Positions 16,822 through 23,958 of a stretch of 42,342 bases of DNA are shown here, piece after piece; position 1 is the first letter of the stretch, and every line of letters starts with the position of its first letter. Under the pieces are notes generated by a model, which ran no database searches, had not been told where the DNA came from, and worked only from the letters and a program-made list of their open reading frames with translations. A program made the position numbers and the translations under genes. Where the stretch lies: assembly GCA_016210485.1 (NCBI GenBank), contig JACQUD010000019.1, forward strand, positions 1 to 42,342, written 5' to 3'. The stretch is from Chloroflexota bacterium. GTDB taxonomy: Bacteria > Chloroflexota > Dehalococcoidia > JACQUD01.

Positions 16822-17331
16822 CTAGTATCGGCGAAAGTCGCCGGAGAGCTTGGCATCCACTGGGTTGGTCTCCACCATTCGCTGGGATTGGGAGAAACCC
16901 GGGCTCTGGCTCCATATGGCTGGTCGGGACTTATCTTTGTCCGCCTCAGCCTCTCGGAGGATCTGGCGGGCCTCGGCCTGGCGCTCTTCCTGTGTGTGGA
17001 CGCTGACCATGATGCCCCCCAGGGACAGGCCGAACTCGAAGTAGAGATAAAGCTCCGGAGATATGCCCAGAGCTTGCTGGAGGGTTGTCACCGTGTCCTT
17101 GGCCTGGGCCCGGGTGGTGGCGATGGGGCCTAGGGCCACCGTCGGCCCTACGCCAGGAAGCTCCACCTCGGCCATGGGGATGCCATTGCTTCCAACAATG
17201 GCTTTCATCTTGGATTTATCCGTCAGGAGCAGGCCGATCTCGTCCTTGGAGTAGCCCCGAGATAGGAGCTCCTTAGTTGCCTTTCCCGCGCTGGCGGGGT
17301 CCTTGAATAGTTTGACGATACTTTTAGCCAT
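16822..17331 (-). CDS. small stress-type protein of unknown function (YflT-like)
   Basis: About 169 residues. The N-terminal part (KLFKDPASAGKATKELLSRG, then YSKDEIGLLLTDK) resembles the YflT/general-stress domain, in which a beta strand is followed by a helix that packs another strand. A glycine-rich middle (LPGVGPTVALGPIATT) and a second such unit (LYLYFEFGLSLGGIMVSVH, then EERQAEARQILREAEAD) follow. The last 30 residues look disordered. I start at the ATG at 17331, with GAGGT upstream; a GTG lies one codon before. It is directly upstream of acsB in the same direction and has a clear promoter, so it may lead the acsB transcript. Function is not known. Confidence 0.7.
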   Translation of the reverse strand: MAKSIVKLFKDPASAGKATKELLSRGYSKDEIGLLLTDKSKMKAIVGSNGIPMAEVELPGVGPTVALGPIATTRAQAKDTVTTLQQALGISPELYLYFEFGLSLGGIMVSVHTQEERQAEARQILREAEADKDKSRPAIWSQSPGFSQSQRMVETNPVDAKLSGDFRRY

Positions 17332-17390
17332 CACACACCTCTTACTTCCCTGCCAGGCTTGGCTGGTCAGGTGTATTCCGAATTTTTCTA

Positions 17391-17419
17391 TTTATATCAC
17401 AGGTTTTTGTTCTTGGCAA
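17391..17419 (-). promoter_or_regulatory. sigma70-like promoter upstream of the stress-type gene and acsB
   Basis: Read leftwards, TTGCCA and TATAAA are separated by 17 bases, about 60 bases before the start codon. It probably drives the stress-type gene and, by readthrough, acsB. Confidence 0.55.
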
Positions 17420-17544
17420 CCCCCGATAGGGGCCTTTTCTCAAAACTGCCTTTTCTACCTGGAAACATCTTCGTCGAAAATTCTACGATGCGATAATATT
17501 TTAGCAAGTTTTCTTGATGTGGTCAAGGGCCCGGATGTCTCTCC

Positions 17545-17574
17545 TTGACAATGGGCTTTTGGGTATAGTATAAA
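17545..17574 (+). promoter_or_regulatory. sigma70-like promoter of the molybdate transporter gene
   Basis: A perfect TTGACA and TATAAA are separated by 18 bases. The transcript would begin near 17582 and contain the riboswitch-like leader. Confidence 0.65.
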
Positions 17575-17593
17575 GGCATTAAGGTCTTAAGAA

Positions 17594-17685
17594 GGCTGAC
17601 TCTCCGAGCCCCTGGCTCTAATGGTGGTGCCTATGGGTCGGGGGCCTGTAAACAGGCAGGGAAGGAAACGAACCTGCCCCCCGAT
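17594..17685 (+). promoter_or_regulatory. probable molybdenum-cofactor (Moco/Tuco) riboswitch
   Basis: The leader has two blocks that I recall from the Moco RNA motif: CTCCGAGCC near the 5' side, and GGGAAGGAAACGAACC near the 3' side. Between them is a perfect GCCTG/CAGGC hairpin. TCGGGGG at about 17638 can pair with CCCCCGA at about 17679, just before the ribosome site AAGGAG, so the fold could hide translation starts. It stands directly before a molybdate-transporter gene, the expected target. The match is from memory of the consensus and has not been scored with a covariance model. Confidence 0.55.
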
Positions 17686-17700
17686 TTGGAAAGGAGAGGG

Positions 17701-18927
17701 ATGTCTCTGCGCAGTTTGCGCTGGAGGCTTGGTGGTAGGGCTGAGCCTCTTTTTGTCTGGAGTACCTTCCGGTTCAACCTCCAGGAGCTGGGAGGTGGGT
17801 TGGGGGATATGGGCACCCTCTTCCCGCTGCTGGTGGCCGCAGCCCTGGTCAACGGCCTCAGCCCTCAGGCCATGCTCTTGGGCGCCGGCCTTTTCTACAT
17901 AGCGTCAAGCCTTTACTATCGCCTGCCCCTGCCCGTTCAGCCTCTGAAAGCCGCATTGTCTGTAGCCATAGCTGTGGGCTTGCCTGCCGCGACGGTGGGG
18001 GCGGCGGGCCTGCTCATGGGAGCCATCCTGCTCTTTCTGGCTGCCACCAACTTGATCACTCTCATTGCCCGCTGGTTCCCCAGGTCGGTGGTAAGGGGGA
18101 TACAGCTTGGGGTGGGGCTGCTACTGGTGCAAAAGGGAGCGACTCTGATGGTCAAGCCAGTGGGAATGTCTCCCGGCGTCTCCGTAGGGGATTGGCCTGT
18201 CCCATGGGGCCTGGTCCTGGGGGCGGCGGCGTTGGCCATGGTTGCCCTGGGGCTGCGCTGGAAAGCGGTGCCATCGCCTCTGGCTATCCTGGGTCTGGGT
18301 CTGGGTTTGGGGATCTTCCTGGGGCCAGGCATCCCTTGGAGCGAAGCTTCACCCGGCTGGCCCGGAGTCGACCTGCCGGGAGGTGCTAACTTCCTCTCCG
18401 CCTTTCTTCTGTTGGTGATTCCCCAGCTTCCCCTCACCCTGGGAAACTCTGTGGTAGCCACTGCCGATACCGCCGTCGGCTATTTTGGCCCCCGGGCATC
18501 TCGAGTGACTCCTCGGGCCCTGGCCACGGGCATCGGGCTAGCTAACCTGGGGGCAGGGTTGGCGGGGGCTATGCCCATGTGTCAAGGCTCTGGAGGCGTT
18601 ACCGCCCACTACAAACTGGGGGCCAGGACCGGGGGCGCTACGCTGATGTTCGGGGGCCTTCTGGTGGCGGTGGCCCTCCTGGCGGGCAGCGCCTTGCTCC
18701 CCCTTCTCAGCCTCATCCCTCTGTCCATCCTCGGGGGCCTTCTAGTGGCGGTGGGAGGCTATCACGCCTTCCTGGCGCGGGATCTGCCCTTGGGCTCCTC
18801 TTTGTTGGTGGCATTCTCGGTGGCCCTGGTATCTCTCCTGGTCGATAACCTGGCGGTGGGGTTTGGGGTCGGCATCGCCCTCCACTACGGCCTCCAATGG
18901 TGGAAGAGGACGCGCCAAGCTATCTGA
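17701..18927 (+). CDS. MOT1-like sulfate/molybdate transporter
   Basis: About 408 residues with roughly ten membrane helices. Family-type motifs are FRFNLQELGGGLGDMGTLFP near residue 23, PLPVQPLKAALSVAIAVG near 78, and PQLPLTLGNSVVATADTA in the second half. These fit the MOT1 group of molybdate transporters related to SulP carriers. The ATG at 17701 with AAGGAG 4-9 bases upstream is preferred over a TTG at 17686. The riboswitch-like leader suggests that it is turned down when molybdenum cofactor is plentiful. The NarG-type enzyme at the window start would need the metal. Sulfate as substrate cannot be excluded. Confidence 0.85.
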   Translation: MSLRSLRWRLGGRAEPLFVWSTFRFNLQELGGGLGDMGTLFPLLVAAALVNGLSPQAMLLGAGLFYIASSLYYRLPLPVQPLKAALSVAIAVGLPAATVGAAGLLMGAILLFLAATNLITLIARWFPRSVVRGIQLGVGLLLVQKGATLMVKPVGMSPGVSVGDWPVPWGLVLGAAALAMVALGLRWKAVPSPLAILGLGLGLGIFLGPGIPWSEASPGWPGVDLPGGANFLSAFLLLVIPQLPLTLGNSVVATADTAVGYFGPRASRVTPRALATGIGLANLGAGLAGAMPMCQGSGGVTAHYKLGARTGGATLMFGGLLVAVALLAGSALLPLLSLIPLSILGGLLVAVGGYHAFLARDLPLGSSLLVAFSVALVSLLVDNLAVGFGVGIALHYGLQWWKRTRQAI

Positions 18928-18954
18928 TAGGCTGGGGTTGTCCTGCGTCGGCGT

Positions 18955-19407
18955 TTAGGACAGGGCCCTCCCCAGAGTGATAATTATAACGCCTGCTACC
19001 ACCAGGGCTGCCCCCAAGACCACTCGAAGTGTCACCTTCTCCAAGCGTTTGAGGAAGAGGTGCGCCCATAAGATAGTAACTAGGGGATTGATGCTGGTCA
19101 GAGGAGCTACCACTACCACTGGGGCCAGGCTCAGAGCGTAGAAATTCGACATCATACCTATGGAGGAGGTTATACCGGACAGGACAAAAAAGAGATAGGC
19201 CCGTCTGGGCACGTGGGAGAAGGTTCGCGCGGTGGTCACTGTCTGCGGGAGAAGGGCCAGGGTTCCCCAGAATAAAGACAAGGTAGCCCCTACTAAGGGG
19301 GGCGCCAGCTCCGAGGACATCCCTTGACGTATGAGGACGGCGCTACTTCCGTAGCATATGGCAGCAGCTAGGGAATAGAGATAGCCTCCGCTGAGCTTGA
19401 GATTCAT
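18955..19407 (-). CDS. half-size EamA/DMT-family transporter, second protein of a pair
   Basis: 150 residues with about five membrane helices, equal to one EamA domain (for example GGYLYSLAAAICYGSSAVLI at the start and ASLAPVVVVAPLTSINPL-like segments later). Usual EamA permeases are about 300 residues with two such domains in one chain. Its ATG overlaps the stop of the upstream half by 4 bases (ATGA), so the two are translated together and probably form one ten-helix transporter. It ends 28 bases from the MOT1-like gene's stop, convergently. Substrate is unknown. Confidence 0.78.
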   Translation of the reverse strand: MNLKLSGGYLYSLAAAICYGSSAVLIRQGMSSELAPPLVGATLSLFWGTLALLPQTVTTARTFSHVPRRAYLFFVLSGITSSIGMMSNFYALSLAPVVVVAPLTSINPLVTILWAHLFLKRLEKVTLRVVLGAALVVAGVIIITLGRALS

Positions 19408-19832
19408 CTCGGCTCACTGCTGGTGATGAGGTATAGGCCGGCGAAGATGGAGATAGCCCCCAATACGGTGATGGGAGTAGGGGTTTCCCCCAGGAAGACC
19501 AAGGCCAGCAGCATAGCGAAGATGGGGCTGGAGGCGATGATGGGAGCGGCCCGGGAAGCTCCCACCTTCTGGATGCCACTGTAATTGAAGAACAGGGCCA
19601 GGGGGAAGTTGAGGATGCCTACTCCGGCAAAGAGGAGCAATGCTTTCCAGGGAAGCTCTACCCAGGCCTGGGGCTCCAGGGTTGTAGACAGAAAAGCAAG
19701 GATGGCTAGCCTGGCGAACATGGAGATGACAGAGCCCTGGACAGGCCGAAGATACTGGAGACCAAAGCGGGCAAAGACGCTGCTCGTCCCCCACGCGGTT
19801 CCTGCCAGGAGTGCCAGGAGCGACCCTAACAT
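19404..19832 (-). CDS. half-size EamA/DMT-family transporter, first protein of a pair
   Basis: 142 residues and about five membrane helices, one EamA domain (LLALLAGTAWGTSSVFARFG at the start, SRAAPIIASSPIFAMLLALV and FLGETPTPITVLGAISIFAG near the end). The end motif matches the usual last helices of an EamA domain, so the protein is not randomly cut. It is read first, and its TGA overlaps the start codon of the second half. No good ribosome site is seen before the ATG at 19832. It may work as a heterodimer with its neighbour, as in small multidrug resistance pairs; this is inferred from the arrangement. Confidence 0.78.
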   Translation of the reverse strand: MLGSLLALLAGTAWGTSSVFARFGLQYLRPVQGSVISMFARLAILAFLSTTLEPQAWVELPWKALLLFAGVGILNFPLALFFNYSGIQKVGASRAAPIIASSPIFAMLLALVFLGETPTPITVLGAISIFAGLYLITSSEPR

Positions 19833-19848
19833 GGCGAGGCCGCTAATG

Positions 19849-20132
19849 TTAGCGGTGGAAGGCCCGAGGGCATAGGAGGTCCAGGTCTATATTGCTGCGG
19901 GCAGTCCTGATGCCCGGTATAATGAGAACGTTTGGGTAAAGGCAAGAGGCATCTCTTTAACTTCATATGCAAGGATTGCTCTCTTGCATTGCTTTCAGTA
20001 ATTGTGGTCGGTGATGGCGATGCCGTCCAGCCCGCGTCCCTTGTTCTGGGTTACGATGTCGTCCACTATGTCTTCGGAGGTATGAGCAAAGTTCAGGGCC
20101 TCTAAATAGTGAGCACGTAGCTCTAGCTTCAC
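19849..20132 (-). pseudogene. decayed PHP-domain phosphoesterase gene
   Basis: From a GTG at 20132 (AAGGA upstream) one reads 45 codons that include AHTSEDIVDDIVTQNKGRG and then LDGIAITDHN, the second metal motif of PHP phosphoesterases, before a TGA at 19995. The opening motif is already damaged (LRAHYLE where D-x-H-x-H-T is expected). Further on, in another frame near 19849-19935, IIPGIRTARSNIDLDLLCPR matches the next PHP segment. So a PHP gene has been broken by a stop, frameshifts and loss of its remaining part. The rest of the intergenic stretch to 20288 shows nothing recognisable. Confidence 0.6.
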
Positions 20133-20288
20133 TCATATTTCCTTTACCCTGGCATCTATAGTTGGTGAAAGCCGTTTCGTAGTATACGGGAGAACTTGGC
20201 TAGGTTGCAAGGGGCCACGAACAGCTCCAAAAGCTAGCTCATGCCCTTGACTTTTGTCCGAAGCCCGTGAGACAATTCTATACTGCTG

Positions 20289-20894
20289 TTGGGCAGAGGA
20301 TTCTTTTGGGGTTGCAGCATCGGATTGCCACGTCTCTTAATTAATCTCCCCATACTTCACGCTGTGGAGGATATGGGTGCGCTGGGCGCTCGCCTGGAGG
20401 CATCTCCGCCCTTCTTGAAAGATGCCGCTACCTTTTGGGAACATGTGGCTCGGCGGGTCCAGAGCCTTCCTCTGAACTGGAGCCAGGTCAGGGTGTACCA
20501 GGATGGCCTGCCCGATGTCCCTTCGGCCTCGATAGCCCGTATTCTGGAGAAGGCGGATACCCCTAACTACAGGCTGCTCCGCTGGTTGGAGAGACAAGGG
20601 GCAAGGGTGATGGGGACGGAGTCCCCAGCGCTGCTCCAAGAGGAGTATGCCTTGCTGGAGGCGAGGCTGCGGGAGGAGTCTGATGATGGGCCGGCCCAGC
20701 GCCGCTACGCTGGCCGGGCATCCTCCCTTCTCCAGGAAAGGGACAACTATATTGCCCGGCGTATAGCCGATACCTTGAAAGAGGGTGAGATGGGCCTTCT
20801 ATTCCTGGGGGCAGCTCATATTGTGCGGGACAAGCTCCCGGCAGATATACGGATGGTCTCCTTGGAAGAAGTGAAAGGGCCCTTAGCGGGCTGA
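20289..20894 (+). CDS. unrecognised protein, faint TraB-like C-terminus
   Basis: 201 residues at most; the start is uncertain, since 20289 and 20325 are both TTG codons and no ATG lies near. The protein begins near LLINLPILHAVEDMG and has a helical, charged middle (LLQEEYALLEARLREESDDG, then SSLLQERDNYIARRIADTLK). It ends with GLLFLGAAHIVRDKLPADI. The combination of a RDNYIARRI helix and a strand running into GAAH is reminiscent of TraB-type proteins, but the resemblance is weak. No signal peptide or membrane helix is seen. It lies 24 bases upstream of a receiver protein in the same direction, so the two may be functionally linked. Confidence 0.6.
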   Translation: MGRGFFWGCSIGLPRLLINLPILHAVEDMGALGARLEASPPFLKDAATFWEHVARRVQSLPLNWSQVRVYQDGLPDVPSASIARILEKADTPNYRLLRWLERQGARVMGTESPALLQEEYALLEARLREESDDGPAQRRYAGRASSLLQERDNYIARRIADTLKEGEMGLLFLGAAHIVRDKLPADIRMVSLEEVKGPLAG

Positions 20895-20918
20895 AGGCTG
20901 GGATGGGTAGGTAGAAGT

Positions 20919-21347
20919 TTGGGAAAGCGAATCAGCATATTGGTAGTGGATGATCATACCGCAGTTCGGGAGGGTTTGAAAGCAGTGCTGGTGCTCCAAC
21001 CGGATATGGAGGTGGTGGGCGAGGCATCCGATGGAGCCGAGGCTATAGCGGAGACGGCACGGCTTCAGCCCAACATAGTAATATTGGATGTGCTCATGAA
21101 GCCCATGGGAGGCATAGATGCCTGCCGGGTTATAAAAAGCCGGTGGCCTTCCATCAAGGTGCTCATAATGTCTGAGCTTAAGCAAGCATCTATTATAAGA
21201 AGGGCGGTGGTCGCTGGGGCGGATGGCTACCTGAGCAAAGAGGTCAACATGGAGCTGGTGTGCCAGGCCCTCAGAACCCTCCATGCTGGCGGCATGGTCT
21301 TGCCGGGAGATATGGGGTCGCGCCTGGTTGGCGAGGGAGAGCCGTGA
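20919..21347 (+). CDS. stand-alone response regulator receiver (NarL-type, no DNA-binding domain)
   Basis: 142 residues starting from a TTG at 20919. It is a complete CheY-like fold: acidic pair Asp11/Asp12 in ILVVDDH, phospho-acceptor Asp57 in IVILDVLM, Ser85 in the MSE segment, and Lys107 in GYLSKEVN. The sequence is most like NarL/FixJ receivers, but the usual LuxR-type helix-turn-helix tail (about 65 more residues) is absent; only GGMVLPGDMGSRLVGEGEP follows. No histidine kinase is nearby. Its TGA overlaps the thiI start (GTGA). It could act by protein contact or have lost its output domain. Confidence 0.8.
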   Translation: MGKRISILVVDDHTAVREGLKAVLVLQPDMEVVGEASDGAEAIAETARLQPNIVILDVLMKPMGGIDACRVIKSRWPSIKVLIMSELKQASIIRRAVVAGADGYLSKEVNMELVCQALRTLHAGGMVLPGDMGSRLVGEGEP

Positions 21348-22540
21348 AAAGATTTGTCGTTGTCCGCTACCATGAGATAGGGCTGAAGGGCAAGAATGCC
21401 CCTTTCTTCTTCAATCAACTTCTGGCCAATCTTAGAAAGGCGTGTTACGGTCTGGGGGTGGAGGGGGTGAGGCGTGGACATGCCATGGCAGTGCTCAGCC
21501 TCTCCCCCGAGGCCGAATGGGAGCAATTGAAAGAGAGGCTGGGGAAGGTCTTCGGGGTGGCCCGGTTCTCCCTGGCCTTCCATACCGAGGCTACCCTGGA
21601 GGCCCTGGAGGTGGCCATCCTGGAAGAGCTCAAGAGGCTAACCTTCTCCTCCTTCAGAATCACTGCCAAGAGGGAGGACAAAGCCTTTCTCCTCACCTCC
21701 CAGGACATCAATCGAGAGTTGGGCGCTAGCATCCAAAGGGCCACCGGGGCCAGGGTAGACCTGCACCACGCCGACCTGGATATAGCTGTGGACATCCTGC
21801 CCAGGGAGGCTTATTTCTCCTTCCAGTGGGCTCCAGGGCCGGGGGGCCTGCCCGTGGGCACAGGGGGAAAGGTAATCTGTCTGCTCTCCGGAGGCATAGA
21901 TTCCCCCATCGCTGCCCTGCGCATGATGAAGCGGGGCTGCCAGGTGGTCTTCGTCCACTTCCACGGCTTCCCCCTGGTGGAGGGAACTTCCCGGCATAAG
22001 GCAGCGGAGCTGGTGGAAATCCTGAACCAGTATCAGTATTCCTCTCAGCTTCATCTCATCCCCTTCGGCGATATCCAGAAGCAGATCATTGTGGCTACGC
22101 CGCCTCCCTATCGGGTCCTCCTTTATCGGAGGATGATGCTGCGCATTGCCGGAGAGGTGGCCCGTCGGGAGAATGCCGGGGCCCTGGTTACAGGGGACAG
22201 CCTGGGCCAAGTGGCCTCCCAGACGCTGGAGAACCTGGCGGTCATAGATAAAGCTGCCTCCATGCTGGTCTTGCGTCCCCTCATTGGGATGAACAAGCAG
22301 GAGATCATAGACCAGGCCCTCCTCGCCGGCACCTACGAGACCTCCATCATCCCCGATGAGGACTGCTGCCAGCTCTTCGTGCCCAAGCACCCAGTGACCC
22401 GAGGCAGCCTGGAGGAAGTCCATAGCCTGGAGGTCAACCTGGACATCCCCGCCCTGGTGGCCCAGGGGATGGTGGGGGCGGAGGTCAAGGAGTTCTCCGT
22501 TCCCGAGGGTTTGGCTGTAGGGCCTTCTCCAATAATCTAG
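21344..22540 (+). CDS. thiI: tRNA 4-thiouridine synthase ThiI
   Basis: 398 residues from the GTG at 21344, which overlaps the receiver stop by 4 bases; a frame open to 21260 lies inside the receiver and is not used. The N-terminal ferredoxin-like and THUMP domains bind tRNA (VVRYHEIGLKGKN at the start). The PP-loop LLSGGIDSPIAALRMMKRG near residue 183 binds ATP. The family segment VTGDSLGQVASQTLENL follows, and cysteines in DEDCCQLFVPKHP lie where ThiI has a helper cysteine. No rhodanese domain is present, as in many bacteria. It makes 4-thiouridine at tRNA position 8 and may feed sulfur to thiamine synthesis. Confidence 0.94.
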   Translation: MKRFVVVRYHEIGLKGKNAPFFFNQLLANLRKACYGLGVEGVRRGHAMAVLSLSPEAEWEQLKERLGKVFGVARFSLAFHTEATLEALEVAILEELKRLTFSSFRITAKREDKAFLLTSQDINRELGASIQRATGARVDLHHADLDIAVDILPREAYFSFQWAPGPGGLPVGTGGKVICLLSGGIDSPIAALRMMKRGCQVVFVHFHGFPLVEGTSRHKAAELVEILNQYQYSSQLHLIPFGDIQKQIIVATPPPYRVLLYRRMMLRIAGEVARRENAGALVTGDSLGQVASQTLENLAVIDKAASMLVLRPLIGMNKQEIIDQALLAGTYETSIIPDEDCCQLFVPKHPVTRGSLEEVHSLEVNLDIPALVAQGMVGAEVKEFSVPEGLAVGPSPII

Positions 22541-22603
22541 GGTGGCACTTCCTTATTGTAAATCAGCGTATGTAAGGGTATAGCCTGTCTTCCCGCTCAC
22601 CTT

Positions 22604-22620
22604 GAGCCTGTCGAAGGGTG
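22604..22620. repeat. copy of a dispersed repeat arm
   Basis: GAGCCTGTCGAAGGGTG is identical over 17 bases to the right arm of the inverted-repeat element at 37686-37702. It lies in the 174-base gap between thiI and the nitrilase gene, which otherwise shows no gene. No partner arm is seen here. Confidence 0.6.
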
Positions 22621-22714
22621 GGAGGCTATTTTAGGGCATTGACAACGTGTCTATGCAATGACTTGAGCGTTATCGCCGCGCTTGGGCTCCGGGAGCGCGC
22701 CGGCGTGACATCGC

Positions 22715-23854
22715 CTAGATGGATGCGGCCTTATGGAGCTCACTCACAATCTCCTCCAGCTTCTCCAGGCTCACCTGGTGCTCTTGGGAGATGCGCTTCA
22801 GCTCATCCTGGGGCACTTCCATTGCAAAGGCGTGGCCGGATTTCACCAGAGGCCCCCAGGGCTCCTGCCTCACCTGGAGGCGCACTATATCCCAACGGCT
22901 GTAGTGTCCCAGCAAATCGAAGAGAACCTTGGCCAGCTTTATTTGACTAGCCTGGCAATCGGCATAGAGTAGCGTCTCCTGGCCGAAGTTGGGGCCGGCC
23001 ATAAAGCGGCCAAAGGGGTTGACCATGGCGCTGCCGCCTACGGCGGCGCTGCAGTTCAGGTGGTGGCTGGAGACGAGGTGATGCCATTTCTCGGGGAAGT
23101 CCTGAGGGCGGAGCAAACTGCCGGCACTGAGAACGAAGCACTGGGCCTCCAAGGCATAGGAGCGGATGAGGGGGTAGATGGGGCAGGTGCCTCCCTGGGG
23201 ATCAGTCTCCGGGTCCATGAGGGTAGCCTGGCTATGCCCGCTCCAGGCCCCAGGCCACACAGCGATGTGGAATTCCTCGCCCTGGGACATCATGGCCGCC
23301 TTCATCAGCACCATCATGTTCTCCCCGCAGATGAGGCCTCCGATGCGGCCGATGTCCGTATCCAGGACGAAAAGGTCGCTGGCATCCCCCCATCCCCAGT
23401 AGGTGCGCTCCGTGTAGGTGGGCATGAGTTTGCGGTGACGGCCCAGCAGCCGGCCGTCCCGCCCTAGGAAGAGGAGAGTGTTGTAGATAGTACGGCTGCC
23501 GGGGCGGTTGTCCAACTCGTTGATGCCGATGGCGGCATACACCCCAGCTTGGCGGCAGGCCTGACCCAGGACTTCGGTATCCTGGCTGCCCACCACCACG
23601 GCATTATCCTGGAGGGCTAGCATGTAGGTCGACCACTCTTTGGGGGGGCTCTCCCAGCCACCGGTATACCAGGCGGGGTAAGCGGGGATGAAGGTCTCCG
23701 GGAAGACCACTAGCTGGGCGCCGTGGCTGCCTGCCTCTTGGAGAAGGTGGCACACCTTGTCTATGGTTCTGGCCTTGTCCATGAAAACGGGGGCGGCCTG
23801 GGCCACGGCCACCCGGACCTTGTCGTTTCCGCCGAGGAGCTTCTTATCAGGCAT
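22715..23854 (-). CDS. nitrilase-family C-N hydrolase
   Basis: 379 residues from the ATG at 23854, which has AAGGAGG 5 bases upstream; the frame extends 12 codons further without a ribosome site. It has the nitrilase triad: Glu53 in VVFPETFIPAYP, Lys142 in RHRKLMPTYTERTYWGWGD, and Cys176 in IGGLICGENMM. These surroundings (TERTYWGWGD, GLICGENMMVLMK) fit the true nitrilase branch, which turns a nitrile into a carboxylic acid and ammonia, better than the amidase branch. The C-terminal tail is long and helical (SQEHQVSLEKLEEIVSELHK). It is divergent from the thiolase gene. The natural nitrile cannot be predicted. Confidence 0.9.
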   Translation of the reverse strand: MPDKKLLGGNDKVRVAVAQAAPVFMDKARTIDKVCHLLQEAGSHGAQLVVFPETFIPAYPAWYTGGWESPPKEWSTYMLALQDNAVVVGSQDTEVLGQACRQAGVYAAIGINELDNRPGSRTIYNTLLFLGRDGRLLGRHRKLMPTYTERTYWGWGDASDLFVLDTDIGRIGGLICGENMMVLMKAAMMSQGEEFHIAVWPGAWSGHSQATLMDPETDPQGGTCPIYPLIRSYALEAQCFVLSAGSLLRPQDFPEKWHHLVSSHHLNCSAAVGGSAMVNPFGRFMAGPNFGQETLLYADCQASQIKLAKVLFDLLGHYSRWDIVRLQVRQEPWGPLVKSGHAFAMEVPQDELKRISQEHQVSLEKLEEIVSELHKAASI

Positions 23855-23871
23855 ACAGGCCTCCTTTAGTT

Positions 23872-23885
23872 TATAATATATTATA
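23872..23885. repeat. perfect 14-base AT palindrome between nitrilase and thiolase genes
   Basis: TATAATATATTATA reads the same on both strands and contains the likely leftward -10 box of the nitrilase gene. It could be a regulator site or just AT-rich promoter sequence. Confidence 0.4.
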
Positions 23886-23908
23886 TCCATAATTCCTATT
23901 GTTTTCCA

Positions 23909-23937
23909 TTGACATAGCTTGGGTTGGAGAATAAGCT
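23909..23937 (+). promoter_or_regulatory. sigma70-like promoter of the thiolase gene
   Basis: TTGACA and TAAGCT are separated by 17 bases, about 20 bases before the ATG at 23959. Confidence 0.5.
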
Positions 23938-23958
23938 AAAGGCGAGGAAGGAATAGTC

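Noticed and set aside
20248-20285. Promoter before the unknown protein at 20289
   Set aside because: TTGACT is followed by TATACT only after 26 bases; the 18-base alternative (GACAAT) is weak.
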